A stretch of DNA of 39,496 bases from contig CANHGM010000025.1 in the NCBI GenBank assembly GCA_947460345.1, positions 1-39,496 of the forward strand, read 5' to 3'. Shown here one piece after another: positions 8,301 through 15,937 of this stretch. Position 1 is the first letter of the stretch, and the number at the start of each line of letters is the position of its first letter. The position numbers and the translations under genes were made by a program. This DNA is from Bacteroidota bacterium. GTDB lineage: Bacteria; Bacteroidota; Bacteroidia; UKL13-3. Under the pieces are notes generated by a model that did not search any database, was not told the DNA's origin, and was given only the letters and a program-made list of their open reading frames with translations.

Positions 8301-10161
8301 TCAAAAATATTATATATATATTGATACTACAACTAATTTTACAAAGAAAGACAGTACAACACTGTTGCAATATTCGTTAAGTAATTTACAATTGGGTAAA
8401 ACATATTATTGGAAAGTTGTTCCTTATAATTTTAGTGGAATTGCATCTAATTGTGCTATATATAGTTTTGTAGTTAAAGATACCAGTATAGGTGGGATAG
8501 TTACTGCAGATGATTCTATTTTATGCTTTGGAAGTTCAACAATATTAAGACTTAAAAACTATAAAGGAAATATACAATGGCAAACTATTTCAGGCTTGAA
8601 TTGGCAGAATATACAAAATGCTACAGCAGACACACTTGTTGTAAACACTATGGGCAGTGGTAGTTATAGAGCCATTGTAAATAATGGTATATGGGGACAA
8701 GCAATTTCTAACAATATTCATTTACATATATTGAATGGTCCGTCAGGCAACTGGACAGGTTTGGTTGATAGCCTTTGGAATAATTGTAAAAACTGGGCTG
8801 ATGGTAAAGTGCCTAATATCAACACAGATGTGGTTATTGATAGCAATAAAAATGTATATATAGATGCACCGGTTGGCTGCAGAAATATATATATGCATCG
8901 CAATGCAAACATCAATCATAATGGTTCTAATTTAACTGTATATAAAGATGCTGAATTTTATGGAAAGTATACTCTTGGAAACATACAATTGGCTGGCAAT
9001 GGCGGACTTTTATATACTATGTCTCCAATTAAGAATTTGTCAGTAAACAGAAAAGGTATTACGTATATCAAAAACAATACATATATAACAAATAATTTAT
9101 ATATGATCTCAGGACTAGTTCAAGTAAAAAATGATACGTTGTTTATTACAAATACAGGCTCTATCATTGGAGGCGATTCGTTAAGTTATATACAAACAGA
9201 TAGCAATGGTTGGTTGCAATTATATACAACAAATGCCAATACTTTCTTTCCAATCGGTACAGCAAAATATAGCCCTCTTTGGTGTAGTACAACTAATCAA
9301 ATCGATTTAAATGTAACATCGTTTGACGATGTTTTATCAAAAGGAGACAAAGGAAATTCAGTGGCTGACATTAATTATTATATAAATAAATCATGGCACA
9401 CAAGCACTAATGCTTCAAATGCAACGGGTCAAATAAAAGTGCAATGGAATTATGTAAATCAAAACAATTTATTTAATGAGAAATATTGCAGTATGAGATG
9501 GTATGATACCCTATGGAATATTGGTTACCCTCCACAAATTGCCATTAATAATTCTATCGTTCAAAACAATTTATCATTAAATAATATACTTACCGTAGGT
9601 AGCAATAGCTTTAAACCTTTTACGCAGTTCGATATATTTAACGTTACTCATTTAATAGGAAACCATGCACAATTAGACTGGTCTACATCACACGAGTTTA
9701 TGCTAGATAAATTTATTGTATATAGGGGCAAAGACTCTTCAAATTTATCTGCATTTGATAATATTAAAGTTTCAAGTAATTTTACCAATACAATAAGCAA
9801 TTATTCATTGAATGATTCGTTCTTATCTCAGTATGCAAGTCCGGTTATATATTACCAAGTGCAAGCATTAGATACATCAGGCAAAATGATACCTTCTTCT
9901 ATTAAAAATGTGAAATTAAACACAGGTATTCAAGAAATTGCTGATGGTGTATATATATGGCCTAATCCTTTTACCAATCAATTAGAAGTAACATCATTTC
10001 AAAAAAATGTACCTCAACTTTTCGACTTACAAGGCAAACTTATTATGAATGCTTCATTAAAAGCTGCAAATCAATATATATTCCAAACATCGCATATAGC
10101 TGCAGGTATATATTTTCTTAAACTTGGAGAAGTGACATATAAAATTGTTAAAGTAAATTAA
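5320..10161 (+). CDS. Giant T9SS-sorted surface protein: beta-propeller, PKD, GEVED and sorting domains
   Basis: 1,613 residues. The signal peptide is about 1-19 (ends FFVSNAQ). Residues about 40-700 form a sortilin/VPS10-like beta-propeller with repeated Asp-box-type motifs (GGLWKTTNDGLSW, YKTTDGGISW, FRSSDGGTTF, WRSTDGGTTW). A PKD-like domain starts near 709 (PVAKFDAYT). A GEVED domain covers about 868-955 (IYIDYNNNGIFD and GSVEDYALRI). A fibronectin III-like segment starts near 965, and a T9SS type A sorting domain lies at about 1540-1613 (VYIWPNPFTNQLEV, LFDLQGKLIM, IAAGIYFLKL). Propeller proteins of this kind are exported by T9SS and bind or degrade polymers, but no catalytic motif is visible here. 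It overlaps the preceding small secreted gene by one base. It is rich in TATATA hexamers. Confidence 0.88.
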   Translation: MKYIYTFLSLISFFVSNAQVNPTWSQTNLISFPKNAVGQPTGIGRVSHIAYHPTDSHTMFAVAASGGLWKTTNDGLSWTSMNTDSFPQQSMACILINYKNPNTMYIGSGDADYYGGGYAVYKTTDGGISWKLFSNGLGWRLVRRMVMSPTDTSLILAVTDNGIYKTLNGGANWIKKSNTDAFRDIAWKANKNSKTVYAVSRNAYYRSTNAGDTWTDLTASANVYPADAPNTVITAMCLSVTPADSQVVYILAVDNSATNRTFNGLFRSSDGGTTFTRKSEASNPPTAQYPNILGYDNTTGAQTGSQGGYNLTLIAHPNNANIIYTGSQNCWRSTDGGTTWKLRSCWGCGSKNGLHADHHQLMFNPFKANPWQLYMAHDGGVSRTYTDADSIWEACSDGIAATEYYKMGQSAKYKELAYGGTQDNGLQYYFDKENYTIQGGDVSDDFTFDAINPWIAYRNAQRSTYETNVNYNYNIYNKQKLPNNQATGKWVTHNSDSNVMFLFDNYNLFRTLNIRDTLTLINWSSIANGLNNPNSGVFVAGVQCLSNKNVMYMLRNDSTLIKVSNCLSNPSFTVYNLPFSTSNNVSIEMHPQKDSVVYVSSNDQVYRISTQVFNVVNITNNLPNQIIRRVIADRFATNELLYVVQVFSVSYKHATLQKWQDYSKGLPSICRITDGEIFNDGTNESILRVSMFGRGIWQTELYRPGGTRPVAKFDAYTVQQTIGGNGNVNNPCTYNYLMNEQSIGNPTKWKWVVTPSTGWKWQNGTTDTSRLPQIRFSNAGDYELKLVVSRGIYSDSTSKTITIGFLNISPSCTPTTTNNPAPYGMGISKFTFGDMTNQSSLSSGNSPNLQDFSCYKNVTLQGGLSHSFSVKTSGNYNEHVRIYIDYNNNGIFDTINERVYKSTTPGSSFSGNILLPAIPSVQDTFIRLRVMSDYYTNNMQDPCANQQYGSVEDYALRIKRWPIPTCINNFKPNNQDTVSQSVIKNISWDSVAYAQKYYIYIDTTTNFTKKDSTTLLQYSLSNLQLGKTYYWKVVPYNFSGIASNCAIYSFVVKDTSIGGIVTADDSILCFGSSTILRLKNYKGNIQWQTISGLNWQNIQNATADTLVVNTMGSGSYRAIVNNGIWGQAISNNIHLHILNGPSGNWTGLVDSLWNNCKNWADGKVPNINTDVVIDSNKNVYIDAPVGCRNIYMHRNANINHNGSNLTVYKDAEFYGKYTLGNIQLAGNGGLLYTMSPIKNLSVNRKGITYIKNNTYITNNLYMISGLVQVKNDTLFITNTGSIIGGDSLSYIQTDSNGWLQLYTTNANTFFPIGTAKYSPLWCSTTNQIDLNVTSFDDVLSKGDKGNSVADINYYINKSWHTSTNASNATGQIKVQWNYVNQNNLFNEKYCSMRWYDTLWNIGYPPQIAINNSIVQNNLSLNNILTVGSNSFKPFTQFDIFNVTHLIGNHAQLDWSTSHEFMLDKFIVYRGKDSSNLSAFDNIKVSSNFTNTISNYSLNDSFLSQYASPVIYYQVQALDTSGKMIPSSIKNVKLNTGIQEIADGVYIWPNPFTNQLEVTSFQKNVPQLFDLQGKLIMNASLKAANQYIFQTSHIAAGIYFLKLGEVTYKIVKVN

Positions 10162-10164
10162 ACC

Positions 10165-11028
10165 ATGCAAGACGCAACAAACTTAATTTTAAATGCCGAT
10201 GGCTCTGTATATCATTTAGGCCTTCTGCCTAATGAATTAGCACCCACTATCATTTTAGTTGGAGACCCTGAACGTGTTCCACATGTATCTAAATATTTTG
10301 ATACTATAACTACTAAGAAACATAGAAGAGAAATTTGTACCCACACCGGCATATATAAAGGTAATTTAGTTACATGTATTTCAACCGGAATGGGTACAGA
10401 CAATATTGATATAGTATTGAATGAACTTGATGCATTAGCTAATTTAGATTTACACACAGGAAAGCCATTAGATAGGTTTACAAAGCTTACATTTATTCGA
10501 TTAGGTACCTCAGGTACGTTGCAGCCAGAAATAAAAGTAGGAAGTGTCTTAGCATCGCAAACCGCCATTGGATTAGATGCCTTAGGTGCTTATTACAAGC
10601 ATCCATTATTACCCATTGCAGACGAGCTGTTCGACTATTTTATGAAAGCAAGTATTCCTATAAGTCCGTATGCGGTTGAAGGCAGTAATTTTTTGTTATC
10701 AAAACTTGATTCAACAATATATAAAGGAATAACAGCTACATGTCCTGGATTTTATGCACCTCAAGGTCGCAGACTCAGAGCACTTGAAACACATATACAA
10801 AAAAATATAATTGCATGTTTAGCTTCATTTACAAGTGCTGTAGGAAAAATCACTAACTTAGAAATGGAAACGGCAGGTATATATTTATTAGCTAAAACCT
10901 TGGGTCATGAAGCTTTATCAATGAATGCATTGCTTGCCAATAGGGTAACAGGCGAGTTTGCAACAAACCCAGAAAAGACAGTTGATAACATGATTGAATG
11001 GGCTTTTGCCAAACTAATCAATCAATAA
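10165..11028 (+). CDS. Nucleoside phosphorylase, uridine phosphorylase-like
   Basis: 287 residues of the PNP/UDP family: phosphorolysis of a nucleoside to free base and ribose-1-phosphate, in the cytoplasm. The N-terminal phosphate-binding motif ILVGDPERV is at about residues 30-38, a second phosphate contact is in RLGTSGTLQPE (about 111-121), and the base/ribose site is in EMETAGIYLLA (about 233-243). The family includes uridine, purine and MTA phosphorylases. The general layout suggests uridine, but specificity is not certain. It starts three bases after the T9SS giant gene's stop, so it may be in that transcription unit by position only. Together with Upp it would form a uridine-to-uracil-to-UMP salvage route. 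Confidence 0.85.
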   Translation: MQDATNLILNADGSVYHLGLLPNELAPTIILVGDPERVPHVSKYFDTITTKKHRREICTHTGIYKGNLVTCISTGMGTDNIDIVLNELDALANLDLHTGKPLDRFTKLTFIRLGTSGTLQPEIKVGSVLASQTAIGLDALGAYYKHPLLPIADELFDYFMKASIPISPYAVEGSNFLLSKLDSTIYKGITATCPGFYAPQGRRLRALETHIQKNIIACLASFTSAVGKITNLEMETAGIYLLAKTLGHEALSMNALLANRVTGEFATNPEKTVDNMIEWAFAKLINQ

Positions 11029-11038
11029 CCAAATAAAA

Positions 11039-11920
11039 TTAAGCGATTGTTTTTTCTAATGCTTTGACCATCATAGCACCTAGTTGAGCTGGAGACTCTA
11101 CTACGTGAATACCACACTCTCTCATAATTTTCATTTTGGCAGCAGCAGTATCATCTGCACCACCAACAATAGCACCAGCATGTCCCATTCTTCTTCCAGC
11201 AGGAGCAGTTTGACCAGCTATAAAACCTACTACTGGTTTAGTGCCATGTTCTTTAATCCAATAAGCAGCATCAGCTTCCATGGTTCCACCTATTTCACCT
11301 ATCATAATGATAGCATCGGTGTCAGGGTCGTTCATTAATAGCTCTACTGCTTCTTTGGTTGATGTGCCAATAATTGGGTCACCACCTATACCAATAGCTG
11401 TAGACTGACCAAGGCCAGCTTTAGTTAATTGGTCAACGGCTTCATAAGTTAAAGTTCCTGATTTAGAAACAATACCTATTCTACCTTCTTTAAATATAAA
11501 ACCTGGCATAATACCAACTTTAGCTCCACCTGGGGTCATTACACCTGGGCAATTAGGGCCTATCAATCTGCAATCTTTAGTTGCAATATAATTTTTTGCA
11601 ACCACCATATCGTTTACCGGAATGCCTTCTGTGATACAAACAATTACTTTAATACCAGCATCAGCAGCTTCCATAATGGCGTCAGCAGCAAATGCAGGTG
11701 GAACAAAAATAATAGAAACATCAGCGTCAGCTTTAACTACTGCATCTCTTACTGTGTTGAATACAGGGCGGTCTAAGTGCATGGTACCACCTTTACCAGG
11801 CGTAACACCACCAACCACGTTTGTACCGTATGCTATCATTTGCTCGGCGTGAAAAGAACCCTCACTACCTGTGAATCCTTGTACTATTACTTTTGAATTT
11901 TTTCCTACTAAAACTGACAT
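11039..11920 (-). CDS. sucD: Succinyl-CoA ligase (ADP/GDP-forming), alpha subunit
   Basis: TCA-cycle enzyme: succinyl-CoA + NDP + Pi to succinate + CoA + NTP. I chose the ATG at 11920 (293 residues), because family members begin [18 protein letters not shown]; a longer frame adds an unlikely N-terminal extension. The CoA-binding Rossmann fold is N-terminal ([13 protein letters not shown]). The phospho-histidine is His247 in [13 protein letters not shown], matching E. coli His246. The beta subunit gene sucC is not adjacent in this window. It converges on the nucleoside phosphorylase gene with a 10-base gap and no obvious terminator. Confidence 0.95.
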   Translation of the reverse strand: MSVLVGKNSKVIVQGFTGSEGSFHAEQMIAYGTNVVGGVTPGKGGTMHLDRPVFNTVRDAVVKADADVSIIFVPPAFAADAIMEAADAGIKVIVCITEGIPVNDMVVAKNYIATKDCRLIGPNCPGVMTPGGAKVGIMPGFIFKEGRIGIVSKSGTLTYEAVDQLTKAGLGQSTAIGIGGDPIIGTSTKEAVELLMNDPDTDAIIMIGEIGGTMEADAAYWIKEHGTKPVVGFIAGQTAPAGRRMGHAGAIVGGADDTAAAKMKIMRECGIHVVESPAQLGAMMVKALEKTIA

Positions 11921-12104
11921 GTATGTATTATAAATTTTGCCGCAAATTAAAGGCAAAAGAATGAAAAATTACTGAATAAAATTAAAAATTGATGGATTGT
12001 AAATGAACTAACTGAATAACAACTACTCCTATGTAATTAGTTGAAATATACTAAAGCTAATTTATCATTTCAGTGTCTCGATAAAATTAAACTATGATAA
12101 TATA

Positions 12105-12112
12105 TATATTTG
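12105..12112 (+). promoter_or_regulatory. -7 promoter box for the DUF2809 gene
   Basis: TATATTTG fits TAnnTTTG and ends only 4 bases before the ATG at 12117. If used, the mRNA would be leaderless or nearly so. It sits inside an AT-rich run, so chance occurrence is possible. Confidence 0.3.
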
Positions 12113-12116
12113 CTAT

Positions 12117-12530
12117 ATGATAAAGCACCAATTTAAATCAAGAATTATATATGGAGCGATTACACTACTGGTGTTGATGGTTGGGTTTGGTAGTAGAAAA
12201 TTCGGTTTTATGCTTCCTCAATTTATAGCCACTTTCGCAGGAGATACCTTGTGGGCCATGATGATATATTGGGGTTGTAGAACACTTTTTATATTGAAAA
12301 AAAAATATGTTTCTGTATATATATCGTTAACTTTTTCAGTATTGATAGAAATATCCGAACTCTACCATGCTCCTTGGATAGATGCCATTAGAGCTACCAC
12401 CATTGGAGGTTTAATCTTAGGGTATGATTTCTATTGGCCTGATTTAGTTTGTTATTCAGTAGGAATATTTTTAAGTTGGTGTATTGATTATTTTATAGTT
12501 AAAAATGGTATATATAAGTTGTTTCATTAG
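12117..12530 (+). CDS. DUF2809 integral membrane protein
   Basis: 137 residues, with about four predicted membrane helices (about 9-28, 38-57, 62-80 and 105-128). It fits the DUF2809 family: the GDTLWAMMIYW motif (residues about 42-52), EISELYHAPWIDAIRATTIG (about 75-94), and a WPDLVCYSVG motif before the last helix. The family is found in many bacteria and its function is unknown. It appears monocistronic, between sucD (divergent) and a decayed gene. Confidence 0.8.
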   Translation: MIKHQFKSRIIYGAITLLVLMVGFGSRKFGFMLPQFIATFAGDTLWAMMIYWGCRTLFILKKKYVSVYISLTFSVLIEISELYHAPWIDAIRATTIGGLILGYDFYWPDLVCYSVGIFLSWCIDYFIVKNGIYKLFH

Positions 12531-12738
12531 AATACTAAATAAATTATAGTGAAGAGTACTTTCTAAATCGTGTCTTAGAATTACATAGAATTGTAAATAA
12601 TTTTCATTTTTTCGTTAATATATATGTTTTTATGAACTCGATATTTACTTTCATCACAACCATTATCCTATTAAAAGAAATTCAATAAAGATTAATATTT
12701 TCTTTTTTTATAATTGCTTGTAAATATTTTATTTTAAA

Positions 12739-13107
12739 ATGAAAAACATATACAAATTACTCTTTATTATTTGCTTAGGAACTGCATCTATAGGCAATTC
12801 AACTCCAACAGGTACTCAATTTTCTTTATCACCTTTCCAAACAGTTATTGATGAAAAAGTGGCTAAGATGACAGAGGTATTAAGCCTCACCAAAGAACAA
12901 CAAACCCAATAAAAAGTGCTACTTACCACCTTTGATGTAAAGAAAAAAAATTTAGTTAAAAAACTGAAAACGGCTACACCTTAATAGAAAAAGAAATTAC
13001 AAGTAGGCTATAAAACATCATACGAGACTGAATTGAAAAAAATTCTGAACAAAGAACAATATGCGAAACTTGATAAGTTAGCTAAAGAAAAAGGAAAGAA
13101 AGACTAA
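12739..13107 (+). pseudogene. Spy/CpxP-like (LTxxQ) periplasmic protein gene with three in-frame stops
   Basis: One frame runs from an ATG at 12739 to a TAA at 13105 (123 codons) with no frameshift. It is interrupted by TAA at codon 58 (12910) and TAA TAG at codons 82-83 (12982-12987). The product would start with a signal peptide (MKNIYKLLFIICLGTASIGN), then VAKMTEVLSLTKEQQTQ, then charged helices ending ILNKEQYAKLDKLAKEKGKK. That helical, LTxxQ-containing pattern resembles Spy/CpxP-like periplasmic chaperone-type proteins of Bacteroidota. All three stops sit where Gln would suit the context, and each can arise from CAA or CAG by one C-to-T change. A good terminator follows, so the gene was probably expressed until recently. 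The 208 bases upstream show no gene. Confidence 0.75.
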
Positions 13108-13132
13108 TATACACACTATAAAATCGATGATA

Positions 13133-13174
13133 AACCTGAAGTCTATTTCATATATGATTTCAGGTTTTTTTTAT
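13133..13174 (+). terminator. Rho-independent terminator after the decayed Spy/CpxP-like gene
   Basis: AACCTGAA (13133-13140) pairs with TTCAGGTT (13159-13166), with an 18-base loop and a run of T after the stem. It lies 25 bases past the pseudogene's final stop and before the converging minus-strand membrane protein gene. Confidence 0.65.
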
Positions 13175-13191
13175 TTTTAATTGTTAACTTT

Positions 13192-13659
13192 TTATTGCTT
13201 GACTAAACGAGCTAAAAACCTTTCAATAGGTTGAATTTCAGAATTAAAAAATCCCAAATTATATATATAAATCAACGGGAATGCTATTATTATAAAAAGT
13301 GATTCATATATATGCTGAAGTATTAAAAACACAGATATGACTGTGGCTAATATATATAAAATAATGGATAGATTTTTTACCAAATTCGACAGATATATTT
13401 CAATATATATATCACAACCTTCGTTAGTTTCTGTTATTTCGCCAAAACAAATCAATGAAAAATCACTGGGTCTGCTTCCTACACCTGATATTTCAAATGA
13501 ATTGTTTACTATATAACTTTGAAATTCTTTGTGTTTAGAAAATATATTGTAACTGTAGTTATAACTTATATTCTCAGTAGATTCTCTTAGTTTGTTTTTT
13601 AGTTCTTCTGCTGATAATGAAGTTTTTAAGATGTATTTCTTTTTAGGAAAGAAAGTCAT
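13192..13659 (-). CDS. Small membrane protein of unknown function, coupled to dxs
   Basis: 155 residues. The first ~90 are soluble and begin MTFFPKKKYILKTSLSAEEL, with alternating beta-like segments (FSLICFGEITETNEGCDIYI). Two hydrophobic segments follow at about 95-112 and 117-135, then a short charged tail (PIERFLARLVKQ). I recognise no characterised family; the layout is typical of Bacteroidota hypothetical membrane proteins. Its ATG overlaps the dxs stop by one base (TAATG), so translation is coupled to dxs. No isoprenoid role can be claimed from that alone. Confidence 0.7.
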   Translation of the reverse strand: MTFFPKKKYILKTSLSAEELKNKLRESTENISYNYSYNIFSKHKEFQSYIVNNSFEISGVGSRPSDFSLICFGEITETNEGCDIYIEIYLSNLVKNLSIILYILATVISVFLILQHIYESLFIIIAFPLIYIYNLGFFNSEIQPIERFLARLVKQ

Positions 13660-15581
13660 TATATTTTCTCAACCAACATTTTTTTAGCAGTCATCACCAT
13701 TGACTCAGTGTCAAAACCACAATCAGTATATAATTCGTCTTGCTCGCCATGTTCCACAATTGCATCAGGCATGCCTAACATTATTACTTCAGCTTTATAT
13801 CCATGTTCAGCCATAAATTCTAAAACAGCACTACCCATGCCACCTTTGATGGTACCATCTTCTACTGTTATTATTCTGCTATGGTTTGCAAAAACTTCAT
13901 GCAACATTTCTTCATCAAGTGGCTTTACAAATCTCATATCATAATGTGCCGCTGAAATATCATCTGCTTCAAGTATCTCAATAGCTGAAGTGGTGTAATT
14001 TCCAATATGGCCTATTGTTAAGAATGCTATATCAGTTCCGTGTTTTAGTTTTCTACCTGTACCAACTTTTATTTCTTTGAAAGCAGTTCTCCATTCAGGC
14101 ATCACCCCATTTCCTCTAGGATATCTGATGGTGAATGGTCCATCAAAGTTTCCAAGCTGGGCAGTATACATTAAGTTTCTTAACTCTTCTTCATTCATGG
14201 GTGCACTCACAACCATATTGGGTACACATCGCATATAAGCAATATCTAAAGCACCATGATGTGTAGGGCCATCGGCTCCGGCAAGCCCAGCACGGTCTAA
14301 GCAAAAAATCACTTTTAATTTTTGCAAAGCAGCATCATGTACCACTTGGTCATAAGCTCTTTGCATAAAACTGCTGTATATATTGCAAAATGGAATCATA
14401 CCTTGAGTGGCTAATCCGGCACTAAATGTAACAGCATGTTGTTCTGCAATTCCCACATCAAAAGCCCTGTCAGGCATGGCTTTCATCATAATGTTTAATG
14501 AACAACCACTTGGCATAGCAGGTGTAATCCCTACAATTTTATCGTTTTTCTCTGCTAATTCAACCATGGTATGTCCAAACACATCTTGGTATTTGGGCGG
14601 TTGAGGTGTGTCAAATGTTTTCTTAAGTATCTCTCCTGAAACTTTATCAAACAAACCAGGAGCATGCCATTTGGTTTGATCCTTTTCAGCTAATGCATAT
14701 CCTTTACCTTTAACGGTAAGCACATGTAATAATTTAGGTCCAGGTATGTGTTGTAAGTCTTTCATCACTTCCACCAAATGGTGGACATCATGCCCATCAA
14801 CTGGGCCAAAATATCTAAAGTTTAAACTTTCAAATAAGTTGCTGTGTTTAAGTAATAAGTTTTTTAAACTGTTTTCAATTTTACTGGCATATTGTTGGGC
14901 TTTAGGGCTCACTTTATTAAGTTTGCCTAGTACTTTCCAAATCTCATCTCTGAGTTTATTATAAGTTCCACTAGTAGTAATATCAGTTAAATAATCTTTA
15001 AGAGCACCTACGTTAGGATCTATGCTCATACAATTGTCGTTTAACACCACTAACAAATTAGCATTTTCGCTACCAGCGTGGTTTAAACCTTCAAAGGCCA
15101 TCCCAGCTGTCATAGAACCATCACCTATTACTGCTATATGTTGTCTGTCAAACTCACCTTTAAGTTTGCTTGCTACTGCCATTCCCAATGCAGCTGATAT
15201 AGAAGTGGATGAATGGCCAACACCAAAAGTATCATATTCACTTTCGCTTCGTTTAGGAAATCCAGAGATACCTCCATGTATACGGTTGGTATGAAATACA
15301 TCTCTTCTGCCAGTTAATATTTTATGGCCATAAGCTTGATGACCCACATCCCAAACCAATTGGTCATATGGAGTATTGTATGCATAATGAAGAGCAACTG
15401 TAAGTTCTACGACACCTAAACTAGCACCAAAATGCCCGCCGTATACTGAAACATTGTCTATTATAAACTGACGTAAATCTTTAGCAACATTTACTAATTC
15501 TTGCTCTTTAAATTTTCTTAAATCAGCAGGAGAATTTATTTTAGCTAAATATTTACCAGGATCAATTTCGTATTTGTTCAT
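13659..15581 (-). CDS. dxs: 1-deoxy-D-xylulose-5-phosphate synthase
   Basis: First enzyme of the MEP isoprenoid pathway: pyruvate + glyceraldehyde-3-phosphate to DXP, thiamine diphosphate-dependent. At 640 residues it is close to the usual ~620-640. The ThDP/Mg site is GDGSMTAG (153-160) with Asn181-Asp-Asn183. GGHFGASLG (48-56) and HQAYGHKILTGRR are typical of the N-terminal domain. DVGIAEQHAVTF supplies the catalytic Glu, and DRAGLAGADGPTHHG marks the middle domain. A transketolase C-terminal domain ends the protein. A candidate -7 box TAATTTTG (minus strand, 15656-15649) lies 67 bases upstream. The small membrane protein gene follows with a one-base overlap. Confidence 0.96.
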   Translation of the reverse strand: MNKYEIDPGKYLAKINSPADLRKFKEQELVNVAKDLRQFIIDNVSVYGGHFGASLGVVELTVALHYAYNTPYDQLVWDVGHQAYGHKILTGRRDVFHTNRIHGGISGFPKRSESEYDTFGVGHSSTSISAALGMAVASKLKGEFDRQHIAVIGDGSMTAGMAFEGLNHAGSENANLLVVLNDNCMSIDPNVGALKDYLTDITTSGTYNKLRDEIWKVLGKLNKVSPKAQQYASKIENSLKNLLLKHSNLFESLNFRYFGPVDGHDVHHLVEVMKDLQHIPGPKLLHVLTVKGKGYALAEKDQTKWHAPGLFDKVSGEILKKTFDTPQPPKYQDVFGHTMVELAEKNDKIVGITPAMPSGCSLNIMMKAMPDRAFDVGIAEQHAVTFSAGLATQGMIPFCNIYSSFMQRAYDQVVHDAALQKLKVIFCLDRAGLAGADGPTHHGALDIAYMRCVPNMVVSAPMNEEELRNLMYTAQLGNFDGPFTIRYPRGNGVMPEWRTAFKEIKVGTGRKLKHGTDIAFLTIGHIGNYTTSAIEILEADDISAAHYDMRFVKPLDEEMLHEVFANHSRIITVEDGTIKGGMGSAVLEFMAEHGYKAEVIMLGMPDAIVEHGEQDELYTDCGFDTESMVMTAKKMLVEKI

Positions 15582-15677
15582 GTATTTATGTTTGAAAGTT
15601 AAACAATAATACTATACGAATGTTTTCAAGAATTATTGTTTTGGGTTGCAAAATTATAAAACTAATAAGAAAAGAGA

Positions 15678-15779
15678 CTATTTGTTTTTCTTCTTTTCAC
15701 GTTTTTCTGCTTGTTTCTCTTTGGTAGTTTTTACAGGAGCTTTTTTTACCTCTTTTTGAACATTTTTTCCTTTTGCCAT
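15678..15779 (-). CDS. Lysine-rich microprotein (33 residues)
   Basis: A short ORF from ATG 15779 to TAG 15678. It begins MAKGKNVQKEVKKAPVKTTK and is extremely Lys/Glu-rich with no hydrophobic core. Short 'MAKG..xQKK..KKP' proteins are a recurrent feature of Bacteroidota genomes, with unknown function; nucleic-acid or ribosome association would be a guess from charge alone. It lies upstream of dxs on the same strand, 96 bases away. Codon use and a clean start support a real gene, but length limits certainty. Confidence 0.55.
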   Translation of the reverse strand: MAKGKNVQKEVKKAPVKTTKEKQAEKREKKKNK

Positions 15780-15896
15780 GATTGTAGTTTGTAATATGCA
15801 ATAATAGAGGTAAATAGTTGTCTTTTAAAATAATTTTACTATGCATAATATTGATGTATTGAATTTAATTAAAACCTCAGGTTAAAAATTCATCTC

Positions 15897-15925
15897 TTGT
15901 TCATCAAAAATCATAAGTACATTTG
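15897..15925 (+). promoter_or_regulatory. Complete -33/-7 promoter for the E1 dehydrogenase gene
   Basis: TTG at 15897-15899 and TACATTTG at 15918-15925 are separated by 18 bases, matching the Bacteroidota pattern TTG-N(~19)-TAnnTTTG. The box ends 12 bases before the ATG at 15938, so the leader should be about 7 bases. It contains the TTG at 15923 that would otherwise be read as an alternative start codon. Confidence 0.6.
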
Positions 15926-15937
15926 CCCGATTTTAAT

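Noticed and set aside
12739-13107. Alternative genetic code with TAA/TAG read as Gln
   Set aside because: Well-recognised genes in the window (fmt and sod with TAA, E1 with TAG) end at these codons with normal C-termini.
15923-15937. TTG start giving a longer E1 dehydrogenase
   Set aside because: The TTG lies inside the TACATTTG promoter box with an 18-base spaced TTG; the ATG at 15938 is the likely start.
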